Assembly (NCBI GenBank): GCA_039545355.1
Contig: BCJJ01000012.1
Location: forward strand, 1,257,067-1,321,066
Source of the DNA: Trichosporon coremiiforme
Lineage: Eukaryota; Basidiomycota; Tremellomycetes; Trichosporonales; Trichosporonaceae
Length of the DNA: 64,000 nt
Reading direction: 5' to 3'
The notes below the pieces were generated by a model. The model was not told the origin of the DNA and did no database searches. It saw nothing but the letters and a program-made list of their open reading frames with translations. A program made the position numbers and the translations under genes. Below, piece after piece: positions 43,813 to 57,521 of the stretch (position 1 is its first letter; each line of letters begins with the position of its first letter).

Positions 43813-45245
43813 TGTGGATCCAGCCTTTACGGTTCGAGAGGAAAAGTAACAAGGGTTCAGTGCGTTGACAAGAAGGACAATGGGTGAAGTGTCGTTGGTG
43901 GTGGTGATCGGTACGTTCGTGGTGTTGTTGACATCTGTTACGGTGCCTGAATGCCTAGTGGAAGCAAGCGTCATGCTGGAGAGTTCTCCATTAACTTGTA
44001 TTACGTAACGTAGCGTGTGTCACACCCTTGGTCACTTCCTGAATTGCACCACCCTGCATCATGGCACCTCGAGAGTGCTAGAGCCATAAGTCAGCAGCTG
44101 GCAGATAACCACGTCGAATGCAGATGGCAACAGGCGTCGTCTACGTTATAATGACAAACTCTCTGAGATTTCTGAAGATTCAATCCCTTGACATTGTGAT
44201 GTGCAAGGAGACTGATGCCTCGATAAAGTACAGGGCATGTTCCAGGATCCCGAAGATACCGCCCCGCGAAGCGGCTCGGCATGCTCGGGACAAATGTCCT
44301 GGGGCCAGCGTATGGTACGAAGTAATGCGATGCATGGTGATGCATGTGTGCTACGGGAGCCGGGCACTTGCACATGCACCGTAGAGCGTAACGCAGCAGG
44401 GTTTTCAGTTGCATTCCGACTGCGAAATCGTGAGTATGCAGTGTTGGATAGGGAAGTGAGTAAAGGATACAGGGTTAGTGTGAGTGCTGTGCATGTATGC
44501 ATTGAACCTCGCCACCGCACCACCTTTGCCATTTAGTATTGGCTAATGGACGTAAAGACCAAAGACCAAAGTTGCGTGAGTTCAAATGTCTAAAAGTACA
44601 TACGTCTAGAATCTCGATATCTCGTGCCTGGCTGGCCTCTGGCGCCCACGGCCACGGGTGACTCCGCAATTCGACTTCAATTAGCTCAGCTCCCTCGTCA
44701 GTCAGGTACCAAGTCCAGGTGCGGGCGACGGTCAGACCCTCAGCGCGCTGACGTCCATCACCCATCACCCTACGGCTCGTAGTACCACAGTGGTGCACGC
44801 CTCCATCGTAGCCATCCTACAGCCAGTGCCTCCATACCTGCATAGTGTGACCAACCATTTACACCTCGATCATTAGTTCGATTCCTCAGTCTCTCGACAC
44901 TACCACCCGCCTCTCATCGCCATTTCAACCATTTCAACCATTTCAGCTGCCATCACCTCAAGTCCCACATCGGCAGCGTGTCTCGCATTCACCCTTGGCC
45001 CTCACATAGGAGCACGCCCTCTCGCCGACCGCTTTCGCCGCACGACGCCGCGGCCCGCTCGTCAACGCATATCCACCACCTTGCTCTCGTGTTCAAATCA
45101 CTCGTCGTCGGCCCTTGCACTGCAGCCGGTAATGTGCTGAGCTGTCCAAAGGTCGATCATCGCCTGGCCATAGGATCAGTGTGACCTCTGACAGCTCCAC
45201 TCTTGTCGCAACAAGCCCACACCATCCCCTCCTCAATCCGATATC
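43813..45245. other. 1.4-kb divergent promoter between the SAP gene and RIM15
   Basis: No recognised gene. A minus-strand ORF (44475-44798) has some protein-like character but no ATG or homologue I can name. The last 350 bp before RIM15 are C/T-rich, typical of a fungal leader, with a tandem 9-mer at 44920-44946. Confidence 0.5.
44920..44946. repeat. Tandem 9-mer CCATTTCAA x3
   Basis: Three head-to-tail copies, the last ending in G instead of A, 300 bp before the RIM15 ATG, probably in its leader. Confidence 0.85.
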
Positions 45246-48200
45246 ATGAGCGGCGTCTTCCACCTTGACGAAGATCGCGAGCGCGAGCCATCTTCTCCTT
45301 CCTCTGCCCTACCGACTTCCTCTCGGCGACCGTCCTCACCTCAACAGCCTCAATCTACGACAGTTCGGACGGCGGCATCCCCACCTGCTCTACAGGTACC
45401 GGCCGCGGGCTTGACTCAACCGCAACCTTTTGGACGCAAATCCGCGGCGTTTGCAACCACGCCTTCGTTCTCCTCACCTCTCGCTCAAGCTGTGACCGTA
45501 GCTTCGCACACCGATTCCTCATCGTCGTCCGCGTCGTCAACTGAGTGCTCTCCTCACCCGTCGGACGATGAGGGTTCGATTCCGAGCCCAGCGGCTTCCG
45601 CGACCGACAGCTCACCCTCGGCGACTTTGGGACGGACAACTAGTATCCCTGATCCTGCAGCTCCTCGTCGATCTTACTCCCGTCCACCCAGCCCATCTCA
45701 GCCCAGACAGGCGACCACGTCCGGATCTCTCAAGAATCGGGTGCGCCGGTCTGGCAGTGTGTCGCTCAGCTCCAGTTCAGTTATCGCGTCTAGGAACTCC
45801 CCACCGATAGCTGCGAGCAACCCGTCGGGAAGCCGACGCATTGATATGTGGAGTGATGTCGCCTCGCAAAAGTCGCATCACAGCAGCATGAGCGGTTCCA
45901 GTGGCCGAGGGACCGCCTCGGAAACCGGAGGCGGTGGCTCCAGTCCGCTGGCGTTCGGGAGCCCAGAACTGGAGCCTACGGTTGATTTGCTCACAGTACC
46001 TCCGCCTATCTCTGTGGTTTCCCCTACGCCCTCCAGGAGCCGTGACAGCAATATCCTTGGGCTGGGCTGGGCCAGCGGTTGGGGTAACCCAAGTGCCACG
46101 CCGCTGGGTTCGAAGGGGAAGGGGAAGTCCAAGGACACTTCACGGCCAGCCAGTCCGAAGAAGGAGGCAGAGGTTGCCGCCCCTGGGCCGTCCAGGTGCG
46201 TTGAAGCAATGTCGTCTTCGCTAACTCTCAGCCCAGTGACGCGCCCTCGCCGGGGTTCCGAGTACATGAGATCTTCTTCCGTTGACTTGCGTAAGCAACA
46301 GTCCTTACGGCTCGGGTATGGTCCGAATGGAGGGTCGAGTAGTCTCTCTTCCTCTGCGTCTCTGATATCCCCCTTGGACCCTCTTCCATCACCATGGTCG
46401 GAGACTCCCGGTAGTCTCGCCGGAGTTGCGGCCGAACACGGGTCTGGGTCGTCGCTGAGCCGCTCCGTCACCGGCGCATCCATTCGGCTGAACCGCGTTC
46501 CCACAAGTGTTCGACTCGCGGCAGATCTCATCAAAACCCAATCGACGCCGCCGCCTCATCACAACAGTAGCGACTCTTCTACATCTGTGCCGACGCCCAA
46601 TCCATCGCCTGCGGAGACCGACAAGGGCATCAGCGGACTGCCACCTCGCAAATTGACTCTTCCTGCGTCGGCGTCTCTTCCACCTGGCGCTCTCAATGCA
46701 GCTCTTTCCTCCTCCCCTTCCGCTTCTACTCGTTGGAACTCTATGGATGCAACGACGGACGCGTCCAGTTTCTCCTCCGTCTCTTCCCCCACGTCTGCCG
46801 CCCCGCACCATGCTAGCCCAACACCAGCAGGGGTCTCACCAACTACACCAGCTCACACTTCGCAGGGATCGAGAGCATCCACTGCGGAGGCAGCGTTGTC
46901 TCGGCGCTCTTCTCCTGTAGCAGTGGTTTCGCCCTCATCTGCCGGTGGAAGCTCCGTGTTAGCGGATGGTAGGCCAAGTGCTGGCCTGGGTTTGTCTCCA
47001 ACACACCATCTCGAAGGAGTTGGGCCATCTCGACTGCGAGCCGCGTCAGAGAAAGGGGGCCTGACAATGGATCTGGCAGGCGTATCAGCCATTGGCGACG
47101 CCGCGAGCCATGCGAACCTCATTATGCAAAGTCGACACGCCAAAATGCAACGTTGGCGGCCTCGTGGTGTCGGCAGCCCCGTGAGTTCGAAACGGAAATC
47201 ATAGCTGACGTAGCAGGAAGGCGAGAATCCTCCATTATTAACACCTGGTGGGACCCCTGCGAACCGCCTCAGCGCCTCCTATGTCGAAGGGAGTGGATCG
47301 CATTTCGCAAATTGGGAGCCGGCTCGCAAATGGGCTGCGGAAAGCCCTGGGCCGCGTCATCGCACCCATGTTGAGCACCGAGAGTTGCCTCAATCACCGG
47401 CTTCTCATCTGGGTGTTGACACGTTTCAACCTAAGTTCGGCAGTGTACGCATGGAGAAGCAAGTCTCAGCGACTGGGTCTGTGGCAAGCATTGAGTGGGT
47501 CGACTGGTACGATGAGTACAAAGCCTATAAGGCAGAGAAGATTAGAGCGGAGACACAGGCAGCTTCAGAGCGGCAAGGGTCTCAACCGGTATCTCCCATA
47601 ATTGGGCCATCATTCCTCGGAGAAACCCTCGACCCCGGCGCTTCCACTGCAACTCTGACGGTCCCCGAGCAGACTAGCGCCCTATCTCTACGGAAGGACG
47701 ACGCCGGCCAGCCGCAACAAGAATCTCAAGAATCTGGCATGCACCGGAGGCGAAGCCTCTCCCTTCGTTCTGCGATATCTGCCATGGACCAGAAGCGGTC
47801 TCCAAACCCCAAGCGTTCAGGCTTTTTGGACAGGCCGCGCCAAACCAGCGGAGGCTCGATACGGTCTGCATCCGGAGATACTCATCTATCTCTGCGTCGG
47901 AAGAAGAATTTGGTCTCAAAGATGGAAGGCTGGTGGAATGCGGTCAAGAGCAACTTCTCCACAGATGCCGAGGTCGATGCTCAACCTCCTGCCGTACCTA
48001 CGGTGTACTCGCATCCCCGAGTCCCATCTGCTCCTCAGAGCAGGCGCGGTAGTGACAAGTCCTCGAGCACATTCCATGTTTCCAGTCTGCATCCTCCCGA
48101 ACCTGTGCGGCGCTCGTCCTCGACTTCGATGCGGTCTGTTCGCCCCTCAACCTCTCATATGGATTTGCCCAGGCGGGAAGCAAAGGTCGTTGGTGGGGCC

Positions 48201-51200
48201 AGCGGCCTTGCACCCACCAGCGGTGCGGATCCAGTAGTTCCTGTGGCGCCCCTAGCCGAACCCGCACCCGCTGTCGTTCACAAAGCCGGTATCAAGCAAA
48301 TTGAGCGCCATGCTGTAGGTCTCGAAACACGCAGGAACCAGCCATCATTGCGGTTGGACTTGGAGCCAAGTAGCCTGGTATTGACAGGCCCCCGACATCG
48401 TGGCAGCTCCTACATGTCCGGCTCCAACGACTCGCGGGGGAGCACGTTGCCGTCCGGATCTGTGCCCGTTTCGCAGACTGCGAATTCCCGTTCTTCATCC
48501 TACGGTTTCGGTCAAAGCCTCAGTGCATCCTCTCAGTGGGAACAATCACCATCGCCCCTGCTTCCTGCTCTAAGTACGCGTGAGACGAAGGATGACAAGC
48601 CCGTCGCTCCCGGAGCAGACTTGACAGTGGCATCGGTTCGAAGGCACGTGAAGCAACGCCTCAATGCCGCGAAGGAACAGTGCGACTCGACTCTCAAAAG
48701 GATAATCGGCACCATCACAATTTATGTGGATCAACGCATGGCAGCTACAGAGGACATAGAGGATTCTCGTCAAGATTACTTCGACACATTTGCTGATTCC
48801 CCCTCATTGGATCCCGCCGACAGTGAGGACGATTGGAACATCCCGCCCATCGGTGGCGGAAGTAGGTATCGACCGTCAGTGCCTGCTAATGACAGACATC
48901 CCGTCACGCAGCTCAAGTCGCCGTGGGTCCATGTCCATGTCCACGTCAGCCATCATTTCCAGCCCCTCCCGCAGAATGAACGCTCTCTCCAGCGTCCCCT
49001 CCAGTCCTCGAAAATCCATGAGCCGGCGGCGGCCCAGCATTGTTCCTCGCCGGGAACACAGAGGCTTGTCAGCCGATCAGCCCTCTGCGTGTAGCTCACG
49101 ATCAACATCGCGCTCACGATCGCCCATGCCTCAGATGCGCGGCTCGGGTCATGCACACCAAGGCTTCGATGGAGCACTGGACACGGATAGGTTATTCCTG
49201 ACCTCACTGCAGGAATTGATCGTGTTGGCAACAGATGTTTTGGATTTGACAGTGGACAGTCTCATCTCGCGGCCCTCGGCCTGTGTTGAGATTGTTCGAA
49301 AAATTCAGGGCACAGGTCAAGCCTGGGACGAACATGAGGACTGGCCGGGGCGTGCTTGGTACGTGGATATCTTGATGGCGGTAGCTCGCCTCGCGCGGGT
49401 GTTGGAGTGGTGGGAGGCAGAGAAGGGCTTCTGGAACTTTGACGAGGATGCCGACGAGCCTCTGTCGCTACTATTACGACCTACCCGAGATATCCCGCAG
49501 TTCGAGTTGGAACCAGGACGCTCTGAATTCGAGCCGTCGCAGGTCTTTGCTGTGCCTTCGACGGCAATCGAGCAAGACCTCTCTCAATCGGCGATGACAG
49601 TGACATTACCGCATTCTCAGGTTTCCGCTTCTCCAGCCGTGTCAGCAGCCGATGCAAGGGAAGAGCTACCCCTCGACGATACTACACAGGCAATCGAAGA
49701 CCTCCGAGTGTTGGCAGAAGAGGCGCAGATGGTCAATATTGTCATGGAGCTCAGCCTGCAGGGCGAAGAGATCATCTATGTCAACGACGCTATCTATGAA
49801 GTCATCGGGTAAGTGGCTCCTCTCGAAAGACCGTTAACACCCTCAAGGCGCGAGCCGGAAGACTTGTTCGACAGGCCGATATCGGATCTTCTTGCACCCG
49901 CAGACATATCGCACTTTGCCGAGGCTACCCAGACACTCCTTGAGGACGACAGCAACACGGTCGAGCTCCGATTCCGTTTAGAGGCCCACAAGGTTGACGG
50001 GTCTCCCGAGGAACGTGAACCTGGTCCAAGTTACATGGAGCTCGAAGGCGTGGGAATGCTCATCCGTGAAAACAACGAGCCTTCCCACACGATGTGGGTT
50101 ATGAAGCCCGTCACCGCAACCCAAGTCGAGAAGATCACCGACGCCGTGTTCCCCCGGGACGGCGTCATCTCAACGGAAAGCGTTCTCTGCCGGATTTGCG
50201 AACGGGAAATTGTCGTTTGGTTCTTCGAGAAGCACAACGAGACGTGCGACGCTGTACACCGCTTGGACGCGGAGATTGACCAGGCGAACGAGTGTCTATG
50301 CGAGCTTGTGCGCACGGTCAACAAACTCAAGACAGATCTGACCGTCAATGAGTCCAAGCCCGCATCCCCGGTCCGTCCCATTGTTTTCTACCAGATCCCC
50401 GAATCCATCTCCACTGAGTCGGAACCAGAAGACCCTCGGGGAGTTGATGGCACGAAGGTGGATCTTACACAACTCCAGAGTGTAATCGACATTCTGACGG
50501 TTGCTAAAAAGATCGAGACGCCGTCTGTCTTGGACAGCGAAGTCGACATGCCCTTCAACCTGCAACGCTACATCTCGGCCGAGTCGGAGGAAAGACTGCT
50601 CCGGATCACTCGCTGGCAAAAGCCTACTACAACAGACAGCGGCCTCGCGCGGCTCTTCACCCTGATAGAAGATCAGCTTCGCCAGAAACAGAAGGCCGTC
50701 GCTCGCATGCAGAGTACGATCAGATACTCTGAGAAAATCCGTCACGAATGGGAGGACAAGATCAACCAGATGGTTACCGATAGCGAGGATGCCAGCGGTT
50801 CCGACAGCGGGTCAGATGGTCTGGAGGCATCGGCTGGCTCGGCAGAGGTTGCGACCGCCACGGCCCAGGAAGCTTCCGGTCTTCGTGCGCCAGCGGTTAG
50901 ACTACCCATCACCCAGGGTCACCCCCAACGTGCGACTCCTGAACTGCATAGCCAGAGGCTGGCAAAACCCATTGCTACGCAGACTGTGCCATTCATCTCG
51001 CGAGGACATCAAGTCGGTGGGGATTCAGAGGTTGTGGACAGTCCCGATGAGGGCGCGTCTTCTGCCACCGAAGAGCCTTCTACGCCGCAGCACATGAGCA
51101 ATTTGACACGACTTCGTCGAGAGGGACTATCTGGCTCTCCCGATACTACTCGATCCCGATCGCGTCCATTAGAGCGCGGTGACTATCGCGGACACACGCG

Positions 51201-53637
51201 CAGGGTGTCATCTGTCAAAGCAATCAGAGATGGACCGGTTTCTCCTTTCTTAGCGGCAAGTGGTAGTGCGATCGCGACCAAAGCACCTGCTCCGTCGATC
51301 AAGGACTTTGAGATAATCAAGCCTATCAGTCGTGGAGCTTTCGGGTCTGTCTACCTAGCGAAGAAGGTCGCAACTGGAGACTACTACGCCATCAAGGCCT
51401 TGAAGAAGTCGGACATGATCGCAAAGAACCAGATCACCAACGTGAAAGCCGAGCGGACCATTCTTATGAACCAGGCAAGCTCGCCTTACGTCGTCAAGCT
51501 CTACTTCTCCTTCCAGAGCAAGGAGTATCTCTACCTGGTGATGGAGTACTTGAATGGTGGAGACTGCGCCACATTGGTGAAGACGTTGGGAGCTCTGCCC
51601 CTCGACTGGGCTCGGAATTACATTGGGGAACTCGTGCTCGGACTAGAGTACCTTCATGGACGTAATGTGGCTCATCGGTGAGTGGCTGTAAAACCGCCTT
51701 TGCTGACCTGACAACAGTGACATCAAGCCTGACAACATGCTCATCGACTCTCACGGCCACCTGAAGCTTACCGACTTCGGACTATCGAAGATGGGTCTGC
51801 TAAACCGTCAGATCGGCGGCCCTCGCCCCCCGTATCTGCGCGGTACCTCGCTTCGCACCGTTGTCACCACCAGATCCTCCATGTCCTCCAATGACTCCCC
51901 GCTCCTGTCTCCGGAAACGATTCCAGTTCCGTCTGCTTCTCAATCTGGCGTGTCGTACTTTCCCCAATTGGCTGACAGCCCATCCGCGGACGACTCGAGC
52001 GGATCTGAGTCCAATGGACCCATTCCCCGGCACATGCGCCATCGCTCGAGTGCAAAGGGATCGTCGGATGCCGGCACCAACTCGGGGGCGGAGCCTCCTC
52101 GATTTGTCGGAACACCAGATTATCTGGCGCCGGAGAGCATTCTGGGAGGAAGTACCGACGACCGTATGGTGGACTGGTGGGCTGTTGGCGTGGTTCTCTA
52201 CGAGTTCCTCTACGGAGTTCCGCCTTTCCATGCCGAATCGCCAGAGAAGGTGTTCGATAACGTGGTCTCTCGACGTATCGTTTGGCACGAGGACGACGTC
52301 GACATACCCCCCGACGCTCACGACCTCATGGACCGTCTCATGTGTTCTAATCCAGCGCAGAGGCTGGGGGCGCGAGGAGCCGAGGAGGTCAAAGCTCATT
52401 GCTTCTTTGAGGGAATTGACTTTGCGACTCTCACCTCTTCCGAGGCTGTCTTCGTTCCCAACGCTGCCGACCCCGAGTCAACAGATTATTTCGATCCTCG
52501 AGGGGCCAACACCCTTCCAGACCAGGACGACTCCACGGTTTTGCCTCCTCTAGCCACTCCTCCGGGTATTGACCCTCCGCTCAACTCTGACCCTGCTCTA
52601 GCAGCAGATCAGCCAGAGCCAGCTAACGATTTCGGAGCGTTCAACTTCAAGAACCTGCCCGTTCTGAAGCAGGCCAATGATGACGTGATCCGCCGGATCC
52701 GCTCCGACTCGATTGCAGCACTTGGGCAACCTGCTGAAGTCAAGGATCGTTTACGCGGCCATCACGTGGGCCGGAAAGCAAGCACTCGGGGTCGTGGCCC
52801 CCCGTCGCCTTCGACATCGACGTCTTCGGCCGCTTCCACTCCATCCCGGGCGGGTGCGTCGCCGGTGACCCCGAGCTCCTTCGGCAACTCTCTGCATATC
52901 CGTCGGCCATCGGAGCTCAACGCTCTTGAGCGTGTGAAGCTTATGGACCACGATAGTTTGCGCCACCATCCCAGCAACCGGTTCCGGGCCGGGTCTGGGT
53001 CGAGTGCCTCTGATCGTAGCTCAAACGTTGAAGGATGGGCACATTCCCGACGGCCCAACGCCGAGGAAGGTCAGTTGGTACCGGCGGCGAACCCAAGTCA
53101 TCCGGCCGGCAAGTCTCTAGTAGTCCTCGTGGCAGAGGACAACCCAATCTCTCAAATGGTAAAGCATACGGTCGTGGCCCAAGCTGACGCTTAGGTATTG
53201 GAGACTCTTCTGTCTCGTTTGGGTTGCCGATGTGTTTGTGTCCAAGACGGGCCAGAGGCTCTGGCAGCTGCCATGGGCAGTATCAGTGAGTCCCGAGCGT
53301 TCGAAGCGTAGCTGATCGGCAGAATTTGACATCATCTTCTGCGATATGAACATGCCGTTTGTCAACGGCGAGCAGGTGGCGAGAATGCTGCGCTCAACGA
53401 CCAACACTAACCAAAACACGCCTAGTACGTTTCTTCAGGGCTTCGTGAAAAGAAAGAGGACGGCACTGACACCCAGTCATCGCGGCGACCGCTTATGATG
53501 AGGCCGTATCTGAACAGGGCACCGTTTTCTCCGCGATTCTGCCCAAGCCATTCTCGAAAGTTGAGCTCCTCCACTGCCTAGCCAAAGTAGGCTTTTCGCT
53601 GAGCTGCTCCCCCGAGCACTCGGTGGCGCCGATGTGA
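45246..53637 (+). CDS. RIM15: Rim15 protein kinase (PAS, C2HC finger, AGC kinase, receiver domain)
   Basis: Eight exons (45246-47180, 47217-48861, 48896-49808, 49848-51677, 51718-53158, 53195-53285, 53323-53424, 53477-53637) encode 2705 residues; yeast Rim15 has 1770. Residues 1 to about 1190 are Ser/Pro-rich. A PAS-like region (about 1467-1540) includes IIYVNDAIYEVIGREPEDLF. The C2HC finger has C1612, C1615 and C1631. The kinase starts near 1984 (FEIIKPISRGAFGSVYLAKK), with K2014, HRDIKPDN (2107-2114), DFG (2127-2129), a long activation insert and GTPDYLAPESIL. The C-terminus is a response-regulator receiver: LVVLVAEDNPISQM, phospho-acceptor D2626 in FCDMNMPF, and K2676 in PKPF. Rim15 drives quiescence and stress programmes (through Igo1/2-PP2A in yeast) when TORC1 and PKA fall. 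Confidence 0.94.
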
Positions 53638-53826
53638 ACATCCGATACCCTCGGATCTCTGTTGTGACGTCTAGATTCAATTTTCCAGCTTGTAACATGC
53701 CGCTCAAATTGTTTGTAACAGGTCCATTTTGGTCATCCGTTAAGGTGAAGTATGCATATATGCGACAATGTTTCTTTCAGGCAGTTACAATTACATTGCG
53801 GTACATGTCTGAGCTTCCGCTGCGAA

Positions 53827-56800
53827 TTAAGCGAAGCGCTTGGCTCTGCCCATCAAAACACTGTTGGATGGCCCGAGACGTCTACCCTCACGTTTGGAAT
53901 CTCGAGAGCTGCCGACCTTTGAACCGAGATGTGATGTTGTTCCAGCGTTCGTGACCTTTGTGCTGTTGCTTCGCTGTACCACCGATACACCCCCACCTGC
54001 ACGCCTAGGGTTCGAACCCTCGTCGGCGAGGAACTTGCGAAGATCCTGCACTGAACGCTTGCCATTGAATAGGCGTCCCTCCTAAAGTTAGCCACCTCTT
54101 GCCTAATCACCTGAACGTACCTCCCGGTTTTCTGTGTCGTCTGCCGACGTCTGAGCAGGTTTACGTCTCCTGATTGCGAATGTTCTGGATGCAGCCTCAT
54201 CCTCGTCGTCTTGGAACGGGGCAGCCCCAGCCTTACGCGGTTAGCAGGCCAATGCAAGCGTTACCTACTGCTCTATTTGCGCGGCCCCTGTCCCTCAGCA
54301 TCTCATTTCTTTCATGAGTGGTGAGGCGCTGATTCATCGGGGATGTTGGACCTGTAGGCGAGGCTGGCGTCTCTTCAAAGTCAACATCGGACTCGAGGCC
54401 CGCCTCGTAGGCCTCCAAGAACTTGTTCTCTTCGCCACCTGAAGGAGTTAGTTCCCATTACTCCGTTCGTCCCTCAGTCCACGTACCAATCTTGTAGAGG
54501 CCGTCCTCTCGATCCAGTTTGCGCTGGCGACGTTGTTTCTTGTTGAAGTTCCGGGTCCTCCCGTCGTCCTCTTCTTCGTCTGACATGAATTCATTGCCGT
54601 GACGCTTGCGTCGATAGTATCCCTCAGTCATCTTCTTGGCCTCTGCCTCCAGTCGAGCATCGTCTTCGCGGGCAATCTCACTGGGAAAGAATCAGCACAT
54701 CACCCAACATCGACGAGCCTACCGATGTTTCTCTACTGTTTGCATCGCCCGTCTGCTTTCCTCCTCCGTCGTCAGAGTTGCATCATCGACCAGCTCCTTG
54801 ATGTAGCCGTCGTCTCCAGAATCCTCTTCATCAACATCCCCGTCATCTCTCTGAGGGAAAAACCATCCGCCGTCTTCATCGCTCTCCTCAGCTTGTTCAT
54901 CCACGTAATTCGATTTCTCTTTCCTCGTCTCCGCACGAGCCCCTGCGTTGAGCAGGTCGAAAGCATTGATATCGTGTGCCTTCGCCTTTGTCGCAGTGGT
55001 ACCATCACCCGATCGCATAGTAGCTGCTGACGCTCGTCGTCTCAAGCGAGAAAAACTTGCTTGCGTGGGGCTGTTTTCGAGATTCGAACTCGAGTTCAAA
55101 ACGGTTGACGAGGGGAGCACGTTAGCGTTGCCATCCACTGAATGGTCCATGGTAAGTGGCGATCTTGAGGTGGGAGAACTGCGGTCGGCTGGCCGCGTTT
55201 GAGTAAAGAATCTGGTGTAAGTTATCGCTGGACCTCCTCGACTTACCCCTCAGAATTGAGGTAAAGCTGCTCCGATGATCCCTCTTGTCCTTGACCAACC
55301 TGTGCGCCTTCCTCAGCTTCTCCAGCAATCAGCGCCTTGTCTCGCAGTGCTTGGCTCTCCGAAATGTCGACACTGGGCAGAAGTGCTTCCGCGGGCAGCA
55401 GGCCAGGCTCTTGATTTCGCAGGGCCGCAAAAGCGTCGTCCTGTAACGTTAGCTTTGAGGGCAAATCGACGTACCTGTAGGCTAGTATTTTGCGGCTGTG
55501 TCTCTCCGAAAAGCTGGGAGAACCCTCCGACGGCCGATTCAAACCCAGCTAGATCGAGGGACGCCTGGGGTGGATTGATTGTGGGCAGTTCAGAGCCAGC
55601 AGTCCCCTGGGCATGGCTCTTACCGTCCTCTTCATCATCCGATTGGAACTCAACCCGACGGGGCGCCCGAGACTTTCGTTTCCTTAGCCTTGGAGTGGCT
55701 ACATCGTCCCCATCGTCATCGTCGAGTTCGCCTTCCTTCTCGGCGTCTTGGGAGTTGAGGTGGCTGGCTATCTCGCCCACAATCGTCGTATTCCCGTCCT
55801 CGTCGGCGGAATCGAGATCATCGTCGCGTACGCCAGTCGATACCACCGAATGTTGATCAACATAATCGTCATCACTGTCGTTATCGTCCACCGACTGCGT
55901 GTCTGAAGCTGGGAGCAAGCGTGCAGCTGCTAGAGATTCTTTTGGGGGGAGTTGTCTGGCGCCTCCGTACTTGGCCTCCTTTAGCTTGGATATCTCGCTG
56001 GCCTGCTTTTGGTGGTGCCGAAGGAGGTTGTCGTTCACCTGAGTTTGCTGTACTGGCTCGTCTCGTCCAGCCTTCTGCCCTGCGGGTCGTGAGCCAGCAT
56101 TGCTTCGCCTCAGGTCCGCGTGGCCGAACTTCTGCGCTGCGTACTCCGCATGCGTCTCAGTGAGAGGCTTCCTGGGCCTGTGCTTTCCGGCCATCTTGGA
56201 GAAATGCTGCTGCCGTTTGGAGGGCGCTGCCACAGCAGCCGTACGGTTGAAGATAGCGAGGGCATCCGGGGCCTGCCTTTCCACTGCTGTGACGCTGGGT
56301 TGAGGAGGTGGCAGCACAACATCCAGCGAATCCTCTTCCTTGACAGCTGCTCGCCGAGACGATTCCCTGAGTTTTTCAAGTGCTGCCTTCTTCCTAGCAT
56401 CCAAACTCTTCCTCTTCGCGGCAGCGGTTAACACCCCGTCAAGAGTGAGCTCTTCCTCGTCCTCGCCGTCGTCGTCGGCGAGCAGTCCAAACTTGGGAAA
56501 GCTTCTAGGTGCACGTTTTGATTGCAAAGTGGGAGAACTCTTCGATGGCGATGATGATGCAGGGACGATCGGGCCACTAGACGCATGCTGAACATCGTTC
56601 TTCGCTGCCGAACTTGGAGTGAACTGTTGAATATCGTCTGATTCTTGGGGGGGATTTGGAGATGAAGTTGGCCTCGCAGTTAGATGCACGATTCTATCGC
56701 AGTGACTTACTCGACGGCTACGCTGGCATTTTGCAGCCATGCTGTGACTGGTCTGTAGCGTTGTTCGGGGCGCGACAACTGCACCGGTCGCTCTGAAGGG

Positions 56801-57469
56801 TTAGACCAGTACGAAAGTAAGGTACGTACCGCGCTCTGCTTGGGCGATGTCTCTGTGCATCTGTTGCTTATCGGCCTTGGATAAAGCCTTGACGATCAGC
56901 CATGTCCATGTCAGACTGTAACTCACCCTCGGGCCTCCCCTCTGTACTGTCAGTTCCAGAGTGTCGTCTTCATCAAAAAGGTCGAGAGCCGGGCTACGGG
57001 AAGCTCGCTCCTCATTAGGCAGGCACGAGTCGCTGTGTTCAGGCAGCTCAAGAGCCCTACCGTCGTCATCCGCGTCATGGTCTGCAACCTCTTCAGGTGC
57101 TGTTTTGCCATGTTCATGTGCTTTGGCGGGGCCAGACGCAGAGGCTGTTGACAACGAGGTCAAGCTAGAGGTAGCTGCTAGCGACTGTGGGTGTGGGTCG
57201 GCTCTACGGAGCTGGTGCGCGGCCAGTGCCAGGCCCTCTTCAGTGGTATACTCCTCTGATGCACTATCTAGCTCCGCTATCCGCTGTCGCCAGTCCACCG
57301 CAGCATCGCCTGGATGCGGAGTCGTCGTATCCGCGCTGCTGGCTAAACGACCATGTTTTGCGAAGAGCAGGCTGCTCTCGTGTTGTTGATCGCTTTGAAG
57401 AACCTTACGACCGTACGTGTGTTTCCTCGTCACCGGATTGCGCACTGGAGAATCGGGAAGGGTGGCCAT
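53827..57469 (-). CDS. MRC1: Replication-checkpoint mediator Mrc1 (claspin)
   Basis: Ten exons (56927-57469, 56830-56887, 56711-56792, 55475-56672, 55247-55440, 54723-55211, 54487-54680, 54269-54438, 54121-54231, 53827-54081) encode 1097 residues. It is mostly charged and helical. Family marks are the motif ALSKADKQQMHRDIAQAER near the N-terminus and, in the second half, the Mrc1-like domain: INAFDLLNAGARAETRKEK, NYVDEQAEESDED, a long acidic run, EEESRRAMQTVEKHREIA, then KRHGNEFMSDEEED. Several SQ/TQ dipeptides (for example DTQS, NSQD, ETQP, FTQT, PTQA) could be ATR/Mec1 targets. Mrc1 travels with the replisome and passes the stalling signal to the Rad53/Cds1/Chk1 kinase. Two ACGCGT boxes lie upstream. 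It converges on RIM15 (189 bp between stops). Confidence 0.86.
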
Positions 57470-57521
57470 GGCGATCAGCGCAGTGGGTGGGTTAGAGGTC
57501 AGATAGACACAATCGAAGGGA

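Noticed and set aside
44475..44798. 108-codon minus-strand ORF upstream of RIM15
   Set aside because: Composition is somewhat protein-like, but it starts with GTG, lacks splice-joined partners that I can find, and matches no family; evidence too weak to list as a gene.
44860..44895. AGTTCGATTCCTC as a possible tRNA box B
   Set aside because: Flanks cannot pair as T or acceptor stems and no box A lies upstream.
54007..54020. AGGGTTCGAACCCT, resembling a tRNA T-arm
   Set aside because: It is a palindrome inside the last MRC1 exon (encoding DEGSNPRRA); no acceptor stem, D-arm or box A around it.
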